Assembly (NCBI RefSeq): GCF_004571195.1
Contig: NZ_CP038271.1
Span: 310,001 to 374,000, forward strand
DNA: 64,000 bases
Direction: 5' to 3'
Source of the DNA: Legionella geestiana
Lineage (GTDB): Bacteria > Pseudomonadota > Gammaproteobacteria > Legionellales > Legionellaceae
Shown here: in pieces, positions 26,546 to 35,348 of the stretch
Layout: each line of letters begins with the position of its first letter
How positions within the stretch are numbered: position 1 is the stretch's first letter
Position numbers and translations under genes: made by a program
The notes under the pieces: model-generated
What the model was told of the DNA's origin: nothing
Seen by the model: only the letters and a program-made list of their open reading frames with translations
The model's database searches: none

Positions 26546-26622
26546 GCGCCCGTAGCTCAGTTGGATAGAGTATCTGGCTACGAACCAGGGGGTCGGAGGT
26601 TCGAATCCTTCCGGGCGCGCCA
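26546..26622 (+). tRNA. tRNA-Arg (anticodon ACG)
   Basis: A 77-nt tRNA with acceptor stem GCGCCCG/CGGGCGC, anticodon loop CTACGAA (ACG, wobble A normally edited to inosine), T-loop GTTCGAATC and encoded CCA. It starts 7 nt after tRNA-Ser. Its 3' end is only 6 nt from the insertion sequence at the border of the mobile region, and tRNA 3' ends are frequent integration sites for islands. Confidence 0.97.
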
Positions 26623-26628
26623 TATTCC

Positions 26629-26774
26629 GGGTCTTTCCCAATTACGGGGGCACTCACCATTAACAACAGAGCACCCTAACACGAGTTCTGTAATTTTCAA
26701 AGTTACGAAAGCCATAAGCTCTTCTTTGTATTAACTTCATCTTTCTATGAAACCCTTCTGTAATGCCATTTGAC
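26629..26774. mobile_element. Left fragment of outer ISL3-family element
   Basis: 146 bp with the left terminal inverted repeat (from GGGTCTTTCCCAATTACG) and the codons for the C-terminal end of the transposase (equivalent stop at 26660). It is identical to the first 146 bp of the complete copy that follows. Together with 28072-29214 it makes a single 1,289-bp element split by the inner copy. The 8 bp before it (CATATTCC) do not match the 8 bp after its far end, so the outer copy has lost its target duplication. Confidence 0.92.
26767..26774. repeat. 8-bp target duplication of the inner IS (left copy)
   Basis: CATTTGAC, repeated directly at 28064-28071 on the other side of the inner IS. Eight bp is the duplication size of the ISL3 family. 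Confidence 0.92.
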
Positions 26775-28063
26775 GGGTCTTTCCCAATTACGGGGGCACT
26801 CACCATTAACAACAGAGCACCCTAACACGAGTTCTGTAATTTTCAAAGTTACGAAAGCCATAAGCTCTTCTTTGTATTAACTTCATCTTTCTATGAAACC
26901 CTTCTGTAATGCCATTTGACTTTCTAAACCGCCACATGCGTACTATCTCTTCTTTCCATTGACAAAATGTTTTACCAAGCACTGCCAATGCTTTAAATGG
27001 ACTATTTTTCAGTTCATCCAGCATATTTAAAAACTGAGGGATCATTTTCTTACACCAATCTTTATTCATGGATTTGTGTAAGAGTAACGCATGAATTTGT
27101 TGCTGGAACTGATATATAGCGTTTATAGCGGGATTGTCTTGAAGGAATGCATCCCGCTTAAGTCGCCGTTGAGGAGTCAATCTATCAGGTCGTGTACGCA
27201 GTAAAGCCAATATACCCCGATTACTTTTTATTTGGCTCGATAGTTCGCGATAGGTCATCATACATTGATGTTGAAGCAAGCGAATAACATGAAATCGGTC
27301 AGCCACAATTTTTGCATTGGGAAAATGTTTTTTTACAATAGAGCGGTAAGTACTACTTAAATCCATACAAACCACCTTGACGCGTTCTTTTCCGGTAAGG
27401 GAGGCCAGATAACTGGCAAGATCAGATTCACTTCGGCCTTTCACAATATCAAACACCTTATGTTTTTTCAGGTCACACAGCGTTGTGGCAAATCCCTGTT
27501 TTCGGCTAAAGAAGTGCTCATCAATACCCAGTACAGTTGGACATGGTGTATTCATCAACTCTTTAGCCTGCTCCTGATATTGTCGATGATACCAACGCTC
27601 AATCGTAGCTTTCCCTTTATTAAATTGCTGAGCAAGGTCTTTTTGGGAAATTCCTCGCGTGTGGTTATGAAATACCGCTGCCTGTAAACGCCAGGTTGAA
27701 CGCTGATGCTTATTGATGCCAGGAAACTGCTGATTTCCGTAGCGCTGGCATGTATTGCAATACAGTTTATAGGCCTTAAATCGCAAAAGGCTGCGGCGAT
27801 GACCAATTAATTCATGAGCTACGGTTCGTATATAAGATGCCTTTTTACGCACTGCTTTGCTATTGCAATGGGCACAGCGAGGTAATCGTTGATACGAAAT
27901 ATCCAATATCAGTGGTTGATAACCACTCACTTTTTGTATGGTAAATCCAGGTAAATTTAAGATAAGATTATGCTTGGGCACTTTAATCTCCAATTTGATC
28001 GCGAAATCAATTAGTTAGTCTAGACTAACTTGATTAAAGTGCCCCCTTATTTGGGGTAGAGCC
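26775..28063. mobile_element. Complete ISL3-family insertion sequence (inner copy, 1,289 bp)
   Basis: Bounded by imperfect 26-bp terminal inverted repeats (26775-26800 and 28038-28063; 21 of 26 positions agree, including the shared AGGGGGCACT-type inner part) and by the 8-bp direct repeat CATTTGAC. It carries one transposase gene. A 16-bp palindrome (GTTAGTCTAGACTAAC, 28014-28029) sits between the right repeat and the transposase start. Confidence 0.95.
26806..27993 (-). CDS. ISL3-family transposase, intact
   Basis: Transposase of 395 residues. The N-terminus has a zinc-ribbon (CAHC near residue 38 and CNTC near 79; zf-ISL3 type), followed by a helix-turn-helix region (ISQKDLAQQFNKGKATIERW). 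The DDE nuclease core has Asp in TVLGIDEHFF, Asp in VKVVCMDLSSTYRS, and Glu in SNGITEGFHRKMK. It moves the element by DNA cut-and-paste with 8-bp target duplication. The gene starts inside the right end of the element and ends close to the left terminal repeat. Confidence 0.95.
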   Translation of the reverse strand: MEIKVPKHNLILNLPGFTIQKVSGYQPLILDISYQRLPRCAHCNSKAVRKKASYIRTVAHELIGHRRSLLRFKAYKLYCNTCQRYGNQQFPGINKHQRSTWRLQAAVFHNHTRGISQKDLAQQFNKGKATIERWYHRQYQEQAKELMNTPCPTVLGIDEHFFSRKQGFATTLCDLKKHKVFDIVKGRSESDLASYLASLTGKERVKVVCMDLSSTYRSIVKKHFPNAKIVADRFHVIRLLQHQCMMTYRELSSQIKSNRGILALLRTRPDRLTPQRRLKRDAFLQDNPAINAIYQFQQQIHALLLHKSMNKDWCKKMIPQFLNMLDELKNSPFKALAVLGKTFCQWKEEIVRMWRFRKSNGITEGFHRKMKLIQRRAYGFRNFENYRTRVRVLCC

Positions 28064-29144
28064 CATTTGACTTTCTAAACCGCCACATGCGTACTATCTC
28101 TTCTTTCCATTGACAAAATGTTTTACCAAGCACTGCCAATGCTTTAAATGGACTATTTTTCAGTTCATCCAGCATATTTAAAAACTGAGGGATCATTTTC
28201 TTACACCAATCTTTATTCATGGATTTGTGTAAGAGTAACGCATGAATTTGTTGCTGGAACTGATATATAGCGTTTATAGCGGGATTGTCTTGAAGGAATG
28301 CATCCCGCTTAAGTCGCCGTTGAGGAGTCAATCTATCAGGTCGTGTACGCAGTAAAGCCAATATACCCCGATTACTTTTTATTTGGCTCGATAGTTCGCG
28401 ATAGGTCATCATACATTGATGTTGAAGCAAGCGAATAACATGAAATCGGTCAGCCACAATTTTTGCATTGGGAAAATGTTTTTTTACAATAGAGCGGTAA
28501 GTACTACTTAAATCCATACAAACCACCTTGACGCGTTCTTTTCCGGTAAGGGAGGCCAGATAACTGGCAAGATCAGATTCACTTCGGCCTTTCACAATAT
28601 CAAACACCTTATGTTTTTTCAGGTCACACAGCGTTGTGGCAAATCCCTGTTTTCGGCTAAAGAAGTGCTCATCAATACCCAGTACAGTTGGACATGGTGT
28701 ATTCATCAACTCTTTAGCCTGCTCCTGATATTGTCGATGATACCAACGCTCAATCGTAGCTTTCCCTTTATTAAATTGCTGAGCAAGGTCTTTTTGGGAA
28801 ATTCCTCGCGTGTGGTTATGAAATACCGCTGCCTGTAAACGCCAGGTTGAACGCTGATGCTTATTGATGCCAGGAAACTGCTGATTTCCGTAGCGCTGGC
28901 ATGTATTGCAATACAGTTTATAGGCCTTAAATCGCAAAAGGCTGCGGCGATGACCAATTAATTCATGAGCTACGGTTCGTATATAAGATGCCTTTTTACG
29001 CACTGCTTTGCTATTGCAATGGGCACAGCGAGGTAATCGTTGATACGAAATATCCAATATCAGTGGTTGATAACCACTCACTTTTTGTATGGTAAATCCA
29101 GGTAAATTTAAGATAAGATTATGCTTGGGCACTTTAATCTCCAA
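28047..29144 (-). pseudogene. ISL3-family transposase, 3' end displaced by nested insertion
   Basis: The same transposase as the intact copy over its first 360 residues. It then breaks at the Gly of RKSNG: the following codons come from the end of the inner IS, so the frame ends GLYPK and stops at 28047. The missing C-terminal part, with the catalytic Glu of the DDE triad, lies on the other side of the inner element (26660-26774). The protein is therefore inactive, although the host IS could be mobilised in trans. Confidence 0.93.
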
Positions 29145-29214
29145 TTTGATCGCGAAATCAATTAGTTAGTCTAGACTAACTTGATTAAAGTGCCCCCTTA
29201 TTTGGGGTAGAGCC
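28064..29214. mobile_element. Right part of outer ISL3-family element
   Basis: Begins with the second copy of the 8-bp duplication and ends with the right terminal repeat (last bases GGGGTAGAGCC at 29214). 146 + 1,143 bp (28072-29214) equals 1,289 bp, exactly the size of the inner copy, which proves the nested arrangement. It interrupts the 3' end of the SIR2 gene and provides its stop codon. The transposase-proximal palindrome is at 29165-29180. Confidence 0.93.
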
Positions 29215-32200
29215 AAAATATCTCTGAGTTCAAGTGTTGCAAATGTCAGGAGCCTCGCAAACTGGTGATGATAATCAGCAAGCTGTATGTAGTAATTAGC
29301 CATATCGAGAAAATCAGATTTGATTGCCTCTATAAACGGTCTGTATAATTGCAGCGACCACAAGAATCCCTGCCATACTGACTTTGCTTCATCAGACAAA
29401 CTATTCCATTTGTATAGCGGCAATAAATATTGTGCTGACCAAGCCTTATCTGTCCGAAATAAAGAAATGACATGAGCAGACAGCAACACTCTCGCAGATC
29501 TAAATTTAGCGATTTTTATATCACAGAGTTCAGTGAAAATTGATTTAACATCTTCCGGAAGACCCTGCCCATCATTGGGTTTTTGGCGGAGCCACCGATA
29601 AATCAATGCAAATGTGATATGCCCGATGGGATGATTAATAGCGTGAGAAATATAATCATCAATTTCACCATTATGATCGAAATCCAATTGCAAAATGCGC
29701 TGAGCCAGCTTCAAAAAAAAACTATCATCACCCTCAAAGGTTTTCGCTGCGACTTCTAACCATCGGCTAACGCCGTGAGACAACGATTGCAAAAAGTCAT
29801 TTGGTGCTTCTACTACAACTGAAGCCATGAAACGCCACGAACAGTCAGATAGTTTTTCCTCTGCCCACGCTTGTAATGCGTCACGCCAGCGATTGACTGG
29901 CCAATTATTTGTCTTCGCAAGCTTATATAAGGCATAGGCCGTCGCTTGAAAACTCTCAGAACACCGTCTTCGCCAGTCGTCACCTTGTGATTCATCTAAA
30001 ACAGGATGAGCCAACAGGTAATCCAGTACACCACGCCTTCTGCGTGGCAAAGGAGTAAAGTTCTTTGGCTGAAACAGACCCGAGCCACTGCTCATCCAAC
30101 CCGGAAATTCGTCACGCTCATCTGGCGCAAGTAACCACCCATATTTCATTTCAATCTCTTTGAGCCGTCTTTCCCCTACTTCGCTAAGCGCCACGCCTGT
30201 TTGAGCCACTTTCGCAAGTCGAAGAAATACACTATGCTCTATCGCTTTATGCGAATCATCTGTACTAATATCAGTACAATGCATATCACGGGGTAGTTCA
30301 GAAAGAATAGCCTGTTCCAGCTCCGCCATCATTGTTACATCCAATTGCGGTGCCAAAAATACCAACAACCGAATAGTTTCACGTTTAGTTTCATTTGACC
30401 AAAACCACCACCTTTCATCCGACAACAGCCAATCAAGCGCTTGGCGATGCGAAATAACTCCTTCATGTGCAGCAGCAAAAAACGAAAAGCGCTTAAATAC
30501 TGGATATGGTACGTGCATCCATGCCTCAGCATAAATCCGCGCCCTCTCCGGCGAGCGCTTAGCGAGCTCAATCCACGCCTCACGTGTTAATTTGATCAAT
30601 ATGGTCCAATCTTTATAATTGTGATATTCGTTCTGCGGATGCTCAGAGATCGATGGTTGATGCCAGTATGAATCATCCTCTTTGTCATTCACAGCACCGA
30701 GCTCACGCCTTAAATCAAATAAATCGCGTAACAACGTATTGAAATCATTCAATAATGCCGGTAGGGCCTCCTTCCATTTCATATTCTCAGACAGTTGAAC
30801 AAGAGCATCATGAGCATGGTGAGTAGATGCCAATACGACATCCCAGTTTCCAAGATCATTTTTATCATCATTCCTGAGACAGGAATCACTCAATGAAAGT
30901 AATGGCGTCAATATCTTACGAAGGGATAAACGCATTCCGGTGGTTAGCCCATCACGCTCAAATTGATTGATCCAAGAATAAAGAGAAAGATCATTGTTTC
31001 CCTTTTTTGGTTTTATATGCCCGTCGATCATCAAATACCAGAGTGTTCGCATTTCTGGACGTGGGATAGCGTTAGGTGCATTCTCTCTAATACGATCAAG
31101 TTCAGTCGCATTCTTTGTGCTTATAAGTCTATCCAGCTCTCCTAGACGCTGTTTGAGCTTTTGACGAAAAAAGTCGTGTAATTGACCGCCACGATTGACC
31201 AACCGAACTAGTAGCTTAGGATCATCAAGGTGACGTATCAGCCAACGGATCAATTGGATCGTCACTACATCCAATTTGCTGCTGTGATCTCCATCATCAA
31301 CAATCGCCATTCGTGGCGAAAATAAGTATTGCTGGGACAATGGTTCTAACCAATCCAGCGATGGTACAGGATCAAGCTCAGCGAATCGCTTTGCTGGCAA
31401 TCCACTCGGATCATTCAACGCCCATAGCATACGCCCGATAATATTATTATGTTTTGTGCTGGTTATCGGATTAGCAATAGCACACTCGACAACAATTTGT
31501 TCTTTGCTACGCACACCATCACGGTAAGCTTTAGCCCAAACACCCAGCGTGTTGTGCAAGTGAGTATGATACTCATCCTCGCGATATAGAATTGGCGTAA
31601 CGTTCTTCGCCTCCCACCCATTTTTACATTCCACCTCTTCGCCATCGGCATAGCCTCCAAAAGCGAACATTTCCAGTGGCTTCTCACCAAGCAAACCTTC
31701 GGCAGCTATTGCATCAGTCATATAACGCAATACGGGATCATTTATACTGTAACCAACAAAACAAACAGAGAAATTGCGAAATAATTCACTAACAAAACGC
31801 GCAGCCCATCGTTCAATCAAGTAAGCCCGTCCGAAGTCACCGCTGGAAAGGATCAATTGATCCAGATCACTTTCTGTTGGCTCATTGGGTAACAAGCCAT
31901 GCAGATAAACTAAACCATCCCAGCGAGCTTTCGGCACGGGAAGCAGCGGAGCATTGAAACTTTTAAACGAAAGTGATTTTGATGTTTTAACCTTCTCGAA
32001 TAAAAGATCAAAGTTTGTAGTGATAAGCCTAATACGACCCTCACGGTTTTCCGCCAACAATAGTAAAGCTTCATGGGTGGCTGTGGCGTCTGGTGTACTG
32101 CTGCTGGGCGTTAAAATCTCCGCGAGCGCACTGCGCACAGTTTTTCTACCATCAACAATTGCTGCTTCTAACAAGTGAATAGCGATATCAAACTGCTCAT

Positions 32201-32393
32201 TATTTATCGCAGCTTGTTGTATAGTGTTTGGTGTGACGGTAAGGTTTTTATAGATCATATCAATTAAACCTGAAAATCCAGGCAACCCAGCTTGATATGA
32301 AATACCTGCACCACAAAAAAACACGACTCTCCCATCTTCATGCAATTGCAGAAGACTGTCTGGAACTTCAGGGCCATTCTTGACAAATTGCAC
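29166..32393 (-). CDS. SIR2-domain (DSR-like) putative anti-phage protein, C-terminus truncated by IS
   Basis: Large protein of 1,075 residues starting at a GTG. Residues about 20-260 form a SIR2_2-type domain: VVFFCGAGISYQAGLPGF (nucleotide loop), LITTNFDLLFE (conserved Asn/Asp), LVYLHGLL (catalytic-type His) and VCFVGYSINDPVLRY. The remaining 800 residues are helical, with no recognised motif. The architecture recalls the defence-associated sirtuins, which deplete NAD+ when phage proteins bind the C-terminal part. The last 15 residues (from about ALPQIRG) are encoded by the right end of the outer IS, so the natural C-terminus is lost and activity is doubtful. It is lower in GC than the core genes. 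Confidence 0.85.
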   Translation of the reverse strand: MQFVKNGPEVPDSLLQLHEDGRVVFFCGAGISYQAGLPGFSGLIDMIYKNLTVTPNTIQQAAINNEQFDIAIHLLEAAIVDGRKTVRSALAEILTPSSSTPDATATHEALLLLAENREGRIRLITTNFDLLFEKVKTSKSLSFKSFNAPLLPVPKARWDGLVYLHGLLPNEPTESDLDQLILSSGDFGRAYLIERWAARFVSELFRNFSVCFVGYSINDPVLRYMTDAIAAEGLLGEKPLEMFAFGGYADGEEVECKNGWEAKNVTPILYREDEYHTHLHNTLGVWAKAYRDGVRSKEQIVVECAIANPITSTKHNNIIGRMLWALNDPSGLPAKRFAELDPVPSLDWLEPLSQQYLFSPRMAIVDDGDHSSKLDVVTIQLIRWLIRHLDDPKLLVRLVNRGGQLHDFFRQKLKQRLGELDRLISTKNATELDRIRENAPNAIPRPEMRTLWYLMIDGHIKPKKGNNDLSLYSWINQFERDGLTTGMRLSLRKILTPLLSLSDSCLRNDDKNDLGNWDVVLASTHHAHDALVQLSENMKWKEALPALLNDFNTLLRDLFDLRRELGAVNDKEDDSYWHQPSISEHPQNEYHNYKDWTILIKLTREAWIELAKRSPERARIYAEAWMHVPYPVFKRFSFFAAAHEGVISHRQALDWLLSDERWWFWSNETKRETIRLLVFLAPQLDVTMMAELEQAILSELPRDMHCTDISTDDSHKAIEHSVFLRLAKVAQTGVALSEVGERRLKEIEMKYGWLLAPDERDEFPGWMSSGSGLFQPKNFTPLPRRRRGVLDYLLAHPVLDESQGDDWRRRCSESFQATAYALYKLAKTNNWPVNRWRDALQAWAEEKLSDCSWRFMASVVVEAPNDFLQSLSHGVSRWLEVAAKTFEGDDSFFLKLAQRILQLDFDHNGEIDDYISHAINHPIGHITFALIYRWLRQKPNDGQGLPEDVKSIFTELCDIKIAKFRSARVLLSAHVISLFRTDKAWSAQYLLPLYKWNSLSDEAKSVWQGFLWSLQLYRPFIEAIKSDFLDMANYYIQLADYHHQFARLLTFATLELRDILALPQIRGHFNQVSLD

Positions 32394-32622
32394 TCATAGC
32401 CCCGTGTCTTTCCGGCAAGCCCGCATTTTAACCAAAGCCCATCTCTCAGTCAAAATTTTATGCCCGCATATTCACCAACTTATTAATAAATTTAACATGT
32501 CCGGTTAGCCTTGCAGCCGCATGCTCGGACAGCCTGACGGCAAAGCCGATACATGATCGCGCTGCTATCTGCTGCAGGCTTCAACCATCTGGCATCCAAA
32601 ACTCGAATGGAATTAAAGTGAG
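32394..32622. other. Intergenic region upstream of the SIR2 gene
   Basis: A 229-nt space without a coding frame I can support. It should hold the SIR2 promoter, but no clear -35/-10 pair stands out. Confidence 0.4.
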
Positions 32623-33099
32623 TTATATCTGAATGGACATACTTAAAACGTCTGTAGGATGAGCAAACAACTTCCCCTCACAAACGACTTTTGCCCCATA
32701 TTTTTCATACATATGATTCAGGTTGGGTTTCAATGTATCCAACAAAATAAGACTGCATTCAGCCTCTACTGTTAGCCGCTTGGCCTCTTCTATAATCTGC
32801 TTTGCAAATCCCAACCCCCGATAGTTTTTGTCTACATATACATACATCAGTTCTTTTGAATGAGGCAGTTCATGCTCCAGCAATGCAAACATGACTACAG
32901 GTTGATTGGCAAAGGTTCCGATATATACGTTGTGTGCCAAGGCAGCCAAAACTTCTGTACGATATTCGATGCCCTTGTTACGTATATAACCCCATTCATC
33001 TTCTGCCCATTTGGCAGCAAGGGGCAAATATTCTCTGTGCTCACTTAATCGCACAAAATCAAGTTGATGCTTTATTCCAGCGGAACTGAATAACAACAT
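32623..33099 (-). CDS. GNAT-family N-acetyltransferase
   Basis: Acetyltransferase of 158 residues. The acetyl-CoA binding motif A is MYVYVDKNYRGLGFAKQIIEEA (R-G-x-G-x-A), and the C-terminal half has LKPNLNHMYEKYGAKVV. The substrate is unknown. I choose the ATG at 33099, which follows AAAGGATGT, rather than the TTG at 33120. It follows the MFS gene closely; the MFS gene and the next acetyltransferase gene upstream form a three-gene set. Confidence 0.85.
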   Translation of the reverse strand: MLLFSSAGIKHQLDFVRLSEHREYLPLAAKWAEDEWGYIRNKGIEYRTEVLAALAHNVYIGTFANQPVVMFALLEHELPHSKELMYVYVDKNYRGLGFAKQIIEEAKRLTVEAECSLILLDTLKPNLNHMYEKYGAKVVCEGKLFAHPTDVLSMSIQI

Positions 33100-33116
33100 A
33101 TATTTACATCCTTTAT

Positions 33117-34394
33117 TCAAGAAGCGATGAGTGCCTCGTTGGTGAATACGAATTTGTTTCTGGCATACTCACAAATAACCAGGGACATCAATCCAACCAT
33201 CGCTCCAAACATATAATACCAGGCGGGTGCAACGAAACTTCCTGACTTGTTGACCAGCCACATCATAACGAGAGGTGTAGTACCACCGAATATCGATATC
33301 CCTGTGTTAAAAGCCACGCCAAACCCGCTGTATCGATATTGATGCGGAAATACAGCTACCATATACGCATTCAATGGAGCGTATGTAATAGCTATCAAAA
33401 TTGACATCATTATCATACCAGCAACAATCAACAAGAGATTTCCAGTAGATAGCAGCAAAAATACTGGCATGCTTAACATCAAAATCAGTACCATTCCAAA
33501 CTGGATAATTTTCTTGTGCCCTACCCTGTCAGCCAACATTGCGACAAAAGGCTCCAGGATGGCATCAACAGTCAGCGAAACGGTGATAATCAATGTCGCT
33601 TGACTCATGGGGATTTTAAAATACATATGCAAATAGGTGGCAGCAAATACGTAGGTTCCAAATGTAATAATACTGACTAACCACGAGATCCCTGCCACAC
33701 CCAGCATGGATAACGGTGATTCTTTAATTGCCGTCAGAAATGGCAGTCGTGGTTTTTCTACGGGTGATATTTTTTGATACTCGGGTGTCTCGGCAACATG
33801 TGTACGCAACCAGAAAATCAGAACCCCGGCAATTAGAGCCAAAACGAAACCAAGCCTCCAGCCCCATACAGGCATGAATGAGGCAGAAAGAAAGGAGGCT
33901 ACCAGCCCCGCCAATATCAAGCCCGTACTGTAGGCCGAGCTGGTAAGGCACCCATATAGTGCCTTTTTCCCAGAGGGGGCATGCTCCACCAAAAATACTG
34001 CAGATCCCGTGAACTCCGCACTCGCAACAAATCCTTGCAATATTCGCAAAAACGTTATCGCAAGCGGCGCAAATACACCTATGGCTTGATATGAGGGCAC
34101 GAGTCCAATCATCGCTGTTGGGATGGCCATTGCCAATATGCTTAATGTTAAAGCATGCTTTCTGCCGTAACGGTCAGCTATGTATCCAAAAAAGACAGCC
34201 CCCAGCGGCGAAAGTATGTATCCAACTGCAAATACAGAAAATGCTGAAAGCAACGCAGAAAACTGATCTCCAGACGGAAAATAAGTTGCCGCAATCACTG
34301 AAGCAAAGTATCCAAATATGGCGAAATCATACCACTGGAGTGCGGTTCCTGAGGTGCCTGCTACAAGTGCTTTGATTGAAGAACTAATTCTCAT
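33117..34394 (-). CDS. MFS transporter, metabolite:H+ symporter (ProP-like) family
   Basis: Twelve-helix major facilitator of 425 residues. The N-terminal GTALQWYDFAIFGYF segment and the loop 2-3 motif GYIADRYGRKHAL place it in the metabolite:H+ symporter family (ProP, KgtP, shikimate carriers). WGWRLGFVLALIAG and HVAETPEYQ are also typical. The substrate cannot be told. It begins 5 nt after the stop of the upstream acetyltransferase gene and has a weak ribosome-binding site, so it is probably translationally coupled. Its pairing with two GNAT genes suggests transport or export of an acetylated compound, which is inference. Confidence 0.9.
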   Translation of the reverse strand: MRISSSIKALVAGTSGTALQWYDFAIFGYFASVIAATYFPSGDQFSALLSAFSVFAVGYILSPLGAVFFGYIADRYGRKHALTLSILAMAIPTAMIGLVPSYQAIGVFAPLAITFLRILQGFVASAEFTGSAVFLVEHAPSGKKALYGCLTSSAYSTGLILAGLVASFLSASFMPVWGWRLGFVLALIAGVLIFWLRTHVAETPEYQKISPVEKPRLPFLTAIKESPLSMLGVAGISWLVSIITFGTYVFAATYLHMYFKIPMSQATLIITVSLTVDAILEPFVAMLADRVGHKKIIQFGMVLILMLSMPVFLLLSTGNLLLIVAGMIMMSILIAITYAPLNAYMVAVFPHQYRYSGFGVAFNTGISIFGGTTPLVMMWLVNKSGSFVAPAWYYMFGAMVGLMSLVICEYARNKFVFTNEALIAS

Positions 34395-34399
34395 TTTAT

Positions 34400-34870
34400 T
34401 TATTCAACAGTGCTGAGATTTTCACATTTACAAATTAACCACTCATCCAAAGACTTCACGTCAAAACGCTCATAAAACCTCATTACGTCTTTTTGCGCTT
34501 TGGAAATCCACCACTCTACACGGTTACAACCACTGTCTTTGGCGTTGGACATCACTTGTTTGAATAATGCGCTCCCAATCCCCAGCCCTCGATATTCTGC
34601 ATCCACATAGAGGTTCTCAAGATAAACGCCATTCCCTGCATTAAAGCAAATGTTGTTACTCATGATATTGTAAAGTGCAAAACCGACAACTTGCGTGTTT
34701 GCTTTTGCAACTATCGCAAAATGGATTGGGGCCTTGCACAATAATATTTCCGACAGGTTCGACTCTGTAATCCTGAGTTTGTCTTGAATCCCGATGGTGC
34801 AGGCCAGGTTTTGAATCATTTGATATACGAGCGATATATCCTGAGGCTCTGCCATGCTAATTTCGTACAT
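34400..34870 (-). CDS. GNAT-family N-acetyltransferase (diamine acetyltransferase-like)
   Basis: Acetyltransferase of 156 residues with the motif YLENLYVDAEYRGLGIGSALF (the YLEDLYV-type strand and R-G-x-G-I-G loop seen in spermidine/spermine acetyltransferase relatives), then WWISKAQKDVMRFYERF. It lies 34 nt after traM on the same strand, so cargo genes may be read through from the tra promoter. The substrate is unknown. Confidence 0.86.
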   Translation of the reverse strand: MYEISMAEPQDISLVYQMIQNLACTIGIQDKLRITESNLSEILLCKAPIHFAIVAKANTQVVGFALYNIMSNNICFNAGNGVYLENLYVDAEYRGLGIGSALFKQVMSNAKDSGCNRVEWWISKAQKDVMRFYERFDVKSLDEWLICKCENLSTVE

Positions 34871-34904
34871 ATAATAACCTTGGCAATCAGATGGGTTGAT
34901 TGGA

Positions 34905-35348
34905 CTATGAGTTCAACGAATGAAGCAACGCAAGAATGCAGGTACCAATCAGAACAACCCCTGAAACTGATAGATTAACCCACGCGACTGTACATGCTTT
35001 TTTAAGTGCGAACAAGTGTGCTTTGCTCTTTTTATCTATCTCTTGATTAATAAATGACATAGCTGATTCAGCACCATCCTGCATTGCATTTTGCAGCAAG
35101 GTCTTTGAAGCCAAAATGGCGACATTTAAAATTTGCTCAGATTTTTTGCTGGACCCATCCTCCAGGCGATGGATCCCCTCCTCAATCATGGTTCTGAAGT
35201 CTGCAAGCACATTTCGTTGAGCAGCAAGATTCTCCTGCATCAACATGTCATTCATTGTATGTAACATCAAAATCGGATCATCCCGCCCAACAAGTACCCC
35301 ATGTCGCTTCGCGATTTCTTGGGTAATTTCTTGCAGCTTATCAGTCAT
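34905..35348 (-). CDS. traM: TraM-like conjugal transfer protein
   Basis: Protein of 147 residues with a long helical/coiled-coil N-terminal part and one C-terminal membrane helix (about residues 121-143). The name rests mainly on position and topology: it directly follows traL (stop and start abut) in the traK-traL-traM order of the RP4/IncP Tra1 region, where TraM is a poorly characterised protein needed for efficient transfer. Confidence 0.65.
   Translation of the reverse strand: MTDKLQEITQEIAKRHGVLVGRDDPILMLHTMNDMLMQENLAAQRNVLADFRTMIEEGIHRLEDGSSKKSEQILNVAILASKTLLQNAMQDGAESAMSFINQEIDKKSKAHLFALKKACTVAWVNLSVSGVVLIGTCILALLHSLNS

Noticed and set aside
26621-29222. Target duplication around the outer IS copy
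   Set aside because: The flanking octamers CATATTCC and AAAATATC do not match, so no duplication is claimed.
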